NCBI GenBank assembly: GCA_021732415.1
Contig: JAKFVC010000003.1
Coordinates: 39,846-103,845, forward strand
Direction of reading: 5' to 3'
Source: Planctomycetaceae bacterium
GTDB lineage: Bacteria > Planctomycetota > Planctomycetia > Planctomycetales > Planctomycetaceae
DNA: 64,000 nucleotides
In this document: positions 61,340-64,000 of the stretch, in pieces
Layout of the letters: each line of letters starts with the position of its first letter
Position numbering within the stretch: position 1 is the first letter of the stretch
The notes under the pieces: model-generated
What the model saw: the letters and a program-made list of their open reading frames with translations, nothing else
Database searches by the model: none
What the model was told of the DNA's origin: nothing
Program-made: the position numbers and the translations under genes

Positions 61340-61352
61340 TCAAGACGAACAT

Positions 61353-61426
61353 GGCTCGGTAGGCAATCGGCAGACCACCTTCGCTTAGAACGAGGGATGC
61401 TGTGGGTTCGAGTCCCACCTGAGCTA
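61353..61426 (+). tRNA. tRNA-Leu(TAG), short variable loop
   Basis: GGCTCGG pairs with CTGAGCT using two wobbles, discriminator A; anticodon stem CTTCG/CGAGG with loop CTTAGAA. Variable loop GATGCT, not a long arm. Close relative of the gene at 61521. Confidence 0.82.
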
Positions 61427-61440
61427 TTCAGCACAAATAC

Positions 61441-61515
61441 GTCCTCGCGGAGCAGTCCGGAGTGCTCGCCACCCTGTCAAGGTGGAGATCGTGGGTTCAA
61501 ATCCCATCGGGGACG
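61441..61515 (+). tRNA. tRNA-Asp(GTC)
   Basis: GTCCTCG pairs with CGGGGAC, discriminator G; anticodon stem CCACC/GGTGG with loop CTGTCAA. G73 fits Asp. Confidence 0.9.
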
Positions 61516-61520
61516 CTTAT

Positions 61521-61594
61521 GGCTCGGTAGGCAACTGGCAGACCACCTTGGCTCAAACCCAGGGATGCTGTGGGTTCGACTCCCACCTGAGCTA
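61521..61594 (+). tRNA. tRNA-Leu(CAA), short variable loop
   Basis: Nearly the same body as the Leu(TAG) gene at 61353; anticodon stem CTTGG/CCAGG with loop CTCAAAC. Variable loop GATGCT. The pair looks like a recent duplication with a changed anticodon. Confidence 0.82.
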
Positions 61595-61612
61595 TTGAAC
61601 GCTATTAGTAAC

Positions 61613-61694
61613 GCGTCGGCTGGGCATTGGCGTGCCCAAGTGGCTGTAACCCACCCGCCTTCGGGCATTGGCGGTTCAACTCCGTCCCGACGCA
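61613..61694 (+). tRNA. tRNA-Tyr(GTA)
   Basis: GCGTCGG pairs with CCGACGC, discriminator A; anticodon loop CTGTAAC. The long variable arm with a GCC/GGC stem is normal for bacterial Tyr tRNAs. Confidence 0.88.
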
Positions 61695-61706
61695 CTGATT
61701 AAGTAC

Positions 61707-61779
61707 GGCCCGTTCTTCTAGCGGTTCAGGATGCTGGCCCCTCAAGCCGGCAGCGCGGGTTCGAATCCCGCACGGGTCA
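61707..61779 (+). tRNA. tRNA-Glu(CTC), C33
   Basis: GGCCCGT pairs with ACGGGTC, as in the Glu(TTC) gene at 59401; anticodon stem CTGGC/GCCGG with loop CCCTCAA, so position 33 is C. Confidence 0.82.
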
Positions 61780-61786
61780 ATGACAC

Positions 61787-61870
61787 GGCCAAGTGGTGCA
61801 ATTGGTAGACACGCGAAGTTCAGAACGTCGTGCCCTTACGGGCTTGGGAGTTCGACTCTCCCCTTGGTCA
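61787..61870 (+). tRNA. tRNA-Leu(CAG)
   Basis: GGCCAAG pairs with CTTGGTC, discriminator A; anticodon loop TTCAGAA with one stem mismatch. It has a long variable arm (GCCC/GGGC), the normal Leu form, unlike the other four Leu genes here. Confidence 0.85.
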
Positions 61871-61871
61871 A

Positions 61872-61941
61872 TGCAGGCGGGGCAGGAGCCCGACTGGCTT
61901 TCATAAGGCTGGGATACCCGGATCGTTACCGGGGCCTGCAA
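61872..61941 (+). tRNA. Atypical tRNA-Met(CAT)
   Basis: TGCAGGC pairs with GCCTGCA, discriminator A; loop TTCATAA gives CAT, but the anticodon stem is mostly wobble pairs. The D arm seems to be GGGC-AGGA-GCCC with a four-base loop, and the T loop is ATCGTTA. It starts one base after the Leu(CAG) gene. Confidence 0.55.
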
Positions 61942-61988
61942 CTACGAACGACTGACGCCGGTGGGCCAGCGACCAGCGAGGTCTCATA

Positions 61989-62054
61989 AGCTTGGTTCGT
62001 CACCCGCTACCGCCATCGGCCTTCATTCTCCCTGTCGGTCGGCGGCCTCAGTTG
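61989..62054 (-). repeat. Recurrent array motif, copy C
   Basis: The minus strand reads CAACTGAGGCCGCCGACC and on through GACAGGGAGAATGAAGG. It matches copy B at 62346 over about 50 bases but in opposite orientation. It lies in the only sizeable tRNA-free gap of the first part of the array (61942-62109). Confidence 0.7.
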
Positions 62055-62109
62055 CTGGTGCGACGCCTGGACCGGCCATTTTCCAGAGTGAGTAACATCC
62101 GAGACATTC

Positions 62110-62185
62110 GGCCGAGTACGCAAATTGGCAAAGCGGCCAGGTCGAGAGCCTGGTGAATTTGTGGGTTCGACTCCCACTTCGGTCA
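62110..62185 (+). tRNA. tRNA-Leu(GAG), C33, short variable loop
   Basis: GGCCGAG pairs with TTCGGTC, discriminator A; anticodon stem CCAGG/CCTGG with loop TCGAGAG, so C33. The variable loop is seven bases (TGAATTT), too short for a normal Leu arm. Confidence 0.72.
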
Positions 62186-62189
62186 TTCC

Positions 62190-62260
62190 GATCCCGTGGT
62201 CCAACGGCACGACACCAGCCCGACATGCTGGAAGTGATGGTTCAACTCCATCCGGGATCA
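62190..62260 (+). tRNA. tRNA-Val(GAC), C33
   Basis: GATCCCG pairs with CGGGATC, discriminator A; anticodon stem CCAGC/GCTGG with loop CCGACAT. Position 33 is C. T arm GATGGTTCAACTCCATC. Confidence 0.82.
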
Positions 62261-62272
62261 ATCAACAACGAC

Positions 62273-62343
62273 GGTCTGTAGGTGTTCCGGGAGCACACCG
62301 CTTTGGTACGGCGGAAGATCGGGTTCAATTTCCGAACGGACCT
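62273..62343 (+). tRNA. tRNA-Thr(GGT)
   Basis: GGTCTGT pairs with ACGGACC, discriminator T; anticodon stem CCGCT/GGCGG with loop TTGGTAC. Confidence 0.88.
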
Positions 62344-62345
62344 AT

Positions 62346-62409
62346 CAACTGAGGCCGCCGACCGACAGGGATGATGAAGGCCGATGGCGATAGTAAGAGA
62401 CGAAAAAGG
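62346..62409 (+). repeat. Recurrent array motif, copy B
   Basis: Begins CAACTGAGGCCGCCGACC and runs to the A-rich stretch before tRNA-Ala(CGC). It is the inverted partner of copy C 290 bp to the left. It fills the gap between the Thr(GGT) and Ala(CGC) genes. Confidence 0.7.
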
Positions 62410-62479
62410 GCAGCTGGTCAAAACGGTATGACATCTGGGTCGCAACCAGAAGATCGGGGTTCAACTCCCCGGCGGTCCA
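62408..62479 (+). tRNA. tRNA-Ala(CGC)
   Basis: GGGCAGC pairs with GCGGTCC with one wobble and one A-G mismatch, discriminator A; anticodon stem TCTGG/CCAGA with loop GTCGCAA. Its start touches the end of motif copy B. Confidence 0.78.
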
Positions 62480-62495
62480 CTGAGCGCGATGATAT

Positions 62496-62566
62496 GGGCT
62501 TATGGTCTAACGGTACGACTCCAGCTCGGCAGGCTGGCAATCCGGGTTCGACTCCCGGTTGGTCCA
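62496..62566 (+). tRNA. tRNA-Ala(GGC), C33
   Basis: GGGCTTA pairs with TTGGTCC with wobbles and one T-T mismatch, discriminator A; anticodon stem CCAGC/GCTGG with loop TCGGCAG. Position 33 is C. Confidence 0.78.
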
Positions 62567-62574
62567 CTGATTAT

Positions 62575-62660
62575 GGAAGGTAGCCGAATAAGGCTTGCCG
62601 GGCCGGTTTGCTAAACCGTGCGGCCATTTGGCCGTGAGGGTTCGAATCCCTTGCCTTCCG
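62575..62660 (+). tRNA. tRNA-Ser(GCT)
   Basis: GGAAGGT pairs with GCCTTCC, discriminator G; anticodon loop TTGCTAA. A long variable arm (GGCC/GGCC) is present as expected. Confidence 0.88.
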
Positions 62661-62684
62661 CTTGATGACAAACTGCCCTCGGCG

Positions 62685-62756
62685 GCCTTGATGGTGAAAT
62701 GGAAATCATGTCCCGCTTCTAACGGGATGTTCTGGGTTCAAGTCCTGGTCGAGGCA
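62685..62756 (+). tRNA. tRNA-Arg(TCT)
   Basis: GCCTTGA pairs with TCGAGGC, discriminator A; anticodon stem TCCCG/CGGGA with loop CTTCTAA, reading AGA. Confidence 0.85.
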
Positions 62757-62769
62757 CTGATGAGACAAC

Positions 62770-62859
62770 GGAAGGGCCACCCGATTGGCGACGGGAACCG
62801 GTTGGAAGCCGGTCGAGCATTTTTGATGTGCCTTGCGGGTTCAACTCCCGCTCCTTCCG
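62770..62859 (+). tRNA. tRNA-Ser(GGA)
   Basis: GGAAGGG pairs with TCCTTCC, discriminator G; anticodon stem ACCGG/CCGGT with loop TTGGAAG. A long variable arm is present. Confidence 0.88.
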
Positions 62860-62860
62860 C

Positions 62861-62932
62861 TCTCGGATGGTGAAACGGAAATCACGCCCCGGTCCTAACG
62901 GGGAAGTCAGGGTTCAATTCCTGGTCCGAGAA
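62861..62932 (+). tRNA. tRNA-Arg(CCT)
   Basis: TCTCGGA pairs with TCCGAGA, discriminator A; anticodon stem CCCCG/CGGGG with loop GTCCTAA, reading AGG. It starts one base after the Ser(GGA) gene. Confidence 0.87.
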
Positions 62933-62937
62933 GACAT

Positions 62938-63012
62938 GGTGTTCGTGGTGTAGTGGTTTCTGCATGTCGGCCTGTGAAGCCGAAGGTGACGGTTCGATCC
63001 CGTTCGAACACC
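62938..63012 (+). tRNA. tRNA-His(GTG)
   Basis: GTGTTCG pairs with CGAACAC, with the extra 5' G and C73 that mark His tRNAs; anticodon stem TCGGC/GCCGA with loop CTGTGAA. Confidence 0.92.
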
Positions 63013-63036
63013 CTATTTATTTAAGAGGAGAAGATC

Positions 63037-63630
63037 ATGGTAGCGACTCTGACTCGACCGACGCTGGTGCTAAACCGGATCTGGCAGCCGGTGGGCGTGG
63101 CTTCCGTAGCCCGCTCGCTGACGCTGGTGGCAGCGGAACGGGCACGGATTGTCGATCCCACGGACTTCCAGCAGTACACTTGGGCCGACTGGGCGAAGCT
63201 GATCCCGCAAGAGGATGAACCGTTCGTCCAGGCGGTGAAGTTCCGGTTGCGTGTGCCGGAGGTGATCACGCTAACGGATTATGACCGTCTGCCGACGAAC
63301 GCTGTCACCTTCAGCCGACGGAACATCCACAAGCGTGACCGGCACACCTGCCAGTATTGTGGCGGGCAGCCGGGGAGCGAAGACCTGACCATTGACCATG
63401 TGCAGCCGCGGTCGCGCGGTGGAACCAGCACCTGGGAGAACTGTGTGCTGGCCTGCCTGAAGTGCAACATGCGGAAGGCTGACCGGACGCCGACCGAAGC
63501 GCACATGCCGCTGCGGAAGATACCGGTTCGTCCGATGTGGCGACCACTCTACGCCCGGCACGACGCGCGGATCGAAAGCTGGTCCAAGTTCCTCAGTGAG
63601 GCGTACTGGACTGTGCCGTTAGATGAATGA
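63037..63630 (+). CDS. HNH endonuclease inside the tRNA array
   Basis: This encodes 197 aa with AGGAG eight bases before the ATG. The N-terminal domain (LVLNRIWQPVGVASVARSLT, VPEVITLTDYDRLP) is followed by the HNH core: FSRRNIHKRDRHTCQYCGG with the first Cys pair near residue 105, LTIDHVQPRSRGGTSTWENC with the catalytic His near 121, and LACLKCNMRKA with the second Cys pair near 141. This family is found in bacteria and phages and is often annotated simply as HNH endonuclease. It sits between the His and Trp tRNA genes on the same strand and may help the array spread or resist loss. Confidence 0.88.
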   Translation: MVATLTRPTLVLNRIWQPVGVASVARSLTLVAAERARIVDPTDFQQYTWADWAKLIPQEDEPFVQAVKFRLRVPEVITLTDYDRLPTNAVTFSRRNIHKRDRHTCQYCGGQPGSEDLTIDHVQPRSRGGTSTWENCVLACLKCNMRKADRTPTEAHMPLRKIPVRPMWRPLYARHDARIESWSKFLSEAYWTVPLDE

Positions 63631-63667
63631 CGACCGCCGCCGGGTCTCAATAACCTGGCGACATTAC

Positions 63668-63738
63668 ACGAGTGACGCTCCTGGGAGAGCAGGCAGCCTC
63701 CAAAACTGCTGCATGGGGTTCGAATCCTCACGCTCGTG
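63668..63738 (+). tRNA. tRNA-Trp(CCA)
   Basis: ACGAGTG pairs with CGCTCGT, discriminator G as in Trp tRNAs; anticodon loop CTCCAAA with one C-A mismatch at the stem base. Confidence 0.85.
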
Positions 63739-63744
63739 CTGAAT

Positions 63745-63818
63745 GCCGATGTGGCTCGACTGAGAAAGGCGTCCGCCTTGTAAGCGGATTTATGCTGGTG
63801 CGAATCCAGTTGTCGGCT
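63745..63818 (+). tRNA. tRNA-Thr(TGT)
   Basis: GCCGATG pairs with TGTCGGC with two wobbles, discriminator T; anticodon stem TCCGC/GCGGA with loop CTTGTAA. The T loop is TGCGAAT. Confidence 0.82.
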
Positions 63819-64000
63819 CTTGCTGGTCCCGATGGTGTAGTGGATTGCATTGGACCCACTGAAGGTTCAGGCCCTAGTACCCCATCAATCGTCGATTGAC
63901 GGGTATTGTTTCTTTAATTTGACTCGGGCCGCTGCGATGGTGAATGTCCAATGAATGCAACGACGTTCTTTATTTCGAGTGTTTTCCCAAGCCTTAATCT
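63819..64000. other. Right end of the window, after the last clear tRNA
   Basis: A D-arm-like start (GGTGTAGTGG near 63833-63842) suggests one more tRNA, but I could not close an anticodon or T arm. The rest shows no gene. The element continues beyond the window. Confidence 0.35.

Larger units (their letters stand above)
53697..64000. mobile_element. Second integrative element at tRNA-Asn, right end not seen
   Basis: The left border is the 3' part of tRNA-Asn, and a large serine recombinase ends inside that tRNA. To its right are a small overlapping gene, a broken helicase-nuclease, a lone capsid-like gene, short hypothetical genes and a tRNA array with an HNH gene. No second copy of the tRNA-Asn end occurs before 64000, so the right border must lie outside. 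Phage origin is suggested by the capsid-like gene and array. The extent is inferred. Confidence 0.6.

Noticed and set aside
59001..61702. Several long frames on both strands across the tRNA array, rich in GLEPT-, VRVPP- and SGG-type repeats
   Set aside because: They are translations of tRNA T arms and anticodon stems. The repeated residues come from the shared tRNA sequence, not from proteins.
63828..63890. Additional tRNA at the right end
   Set aside because: A D-arm-like segment is visible, but no seven-base anticodon loop with a paired stem or T arm could be found.

Overview
The window looks like a planctomycete chromosome segment carrying two integrated mobile elements. The organism call rests on inference from gene content: a DUF1501 protein, a DUF1573 protein, a membrane-anchored Ser/Thr kinase, an FHA protein, a lone mraZ away from any dcw cluster, secreted EF-hand and Gly/Tyr-rich proteins, and many intergenic palindromes. 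No genus can be named from sequence reading alone.

Region 1 (181-24401) is an integrative island in the 3' end of a tRNA-Val(TAC) gene, bounded by 24-bp direct repeats with a tyrosine integrase against the tRNA. It carries a decayed IS1-like transposase, a P63C-domain gene, a type I restriction-modification locus (hsdM, hsdS, hsdR) with an OLD-like ATPase/TOPRIM gene and a DUF4268 gene inserted between hsdS and hsdR, two small helix-turn-helix genes, a P4-type primase-helicase followed by 12-bp iteron-like repeats, and a duplicated cassette of secreted protein plus small serine recombinase. The integrase reads into the tRNA on the opposite strand. A 72-codon in-frame continuation of it lies at the far (left) end of the island, so excision should give the integrase a different C-terminus.

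Region 2 (24454-53655) is ordinary chromosome: secreted and lipoprotein genes, TPR, DUF1573 and EF-hand proteins, mraZ with a four-repeat operator, an FHA protein, a kinase and a membrane partner, a SAM methyltransferase, a DUF1501 protein, an alkyltransferase, csrA and an S41 protease. The gaps hold several families of long inverted repeats.

Region 3 (53697 to the window end) appears to be a second element entering at tRNA-Asn(GTT). It has a large serine recombinase whose last codons lie antisense in that tRNA, a small overlapping partner gene, a 5'-truncated helicase-nuclease, a lone HK97-type capsid-like gene, and then an array of about 39 recognisable tRNA genes in 4.6 kb with an HNH endonuclease gene inside. 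The array covers every amino acid except Cys by my reading. Eight of its tRNAs have C instead of the near-universal U33, four of five Leu-anticodon tRNAs lack the long variable arm, and a 45-60 nt motif of unknown function recurs three times. The right end of this element is not in the window.
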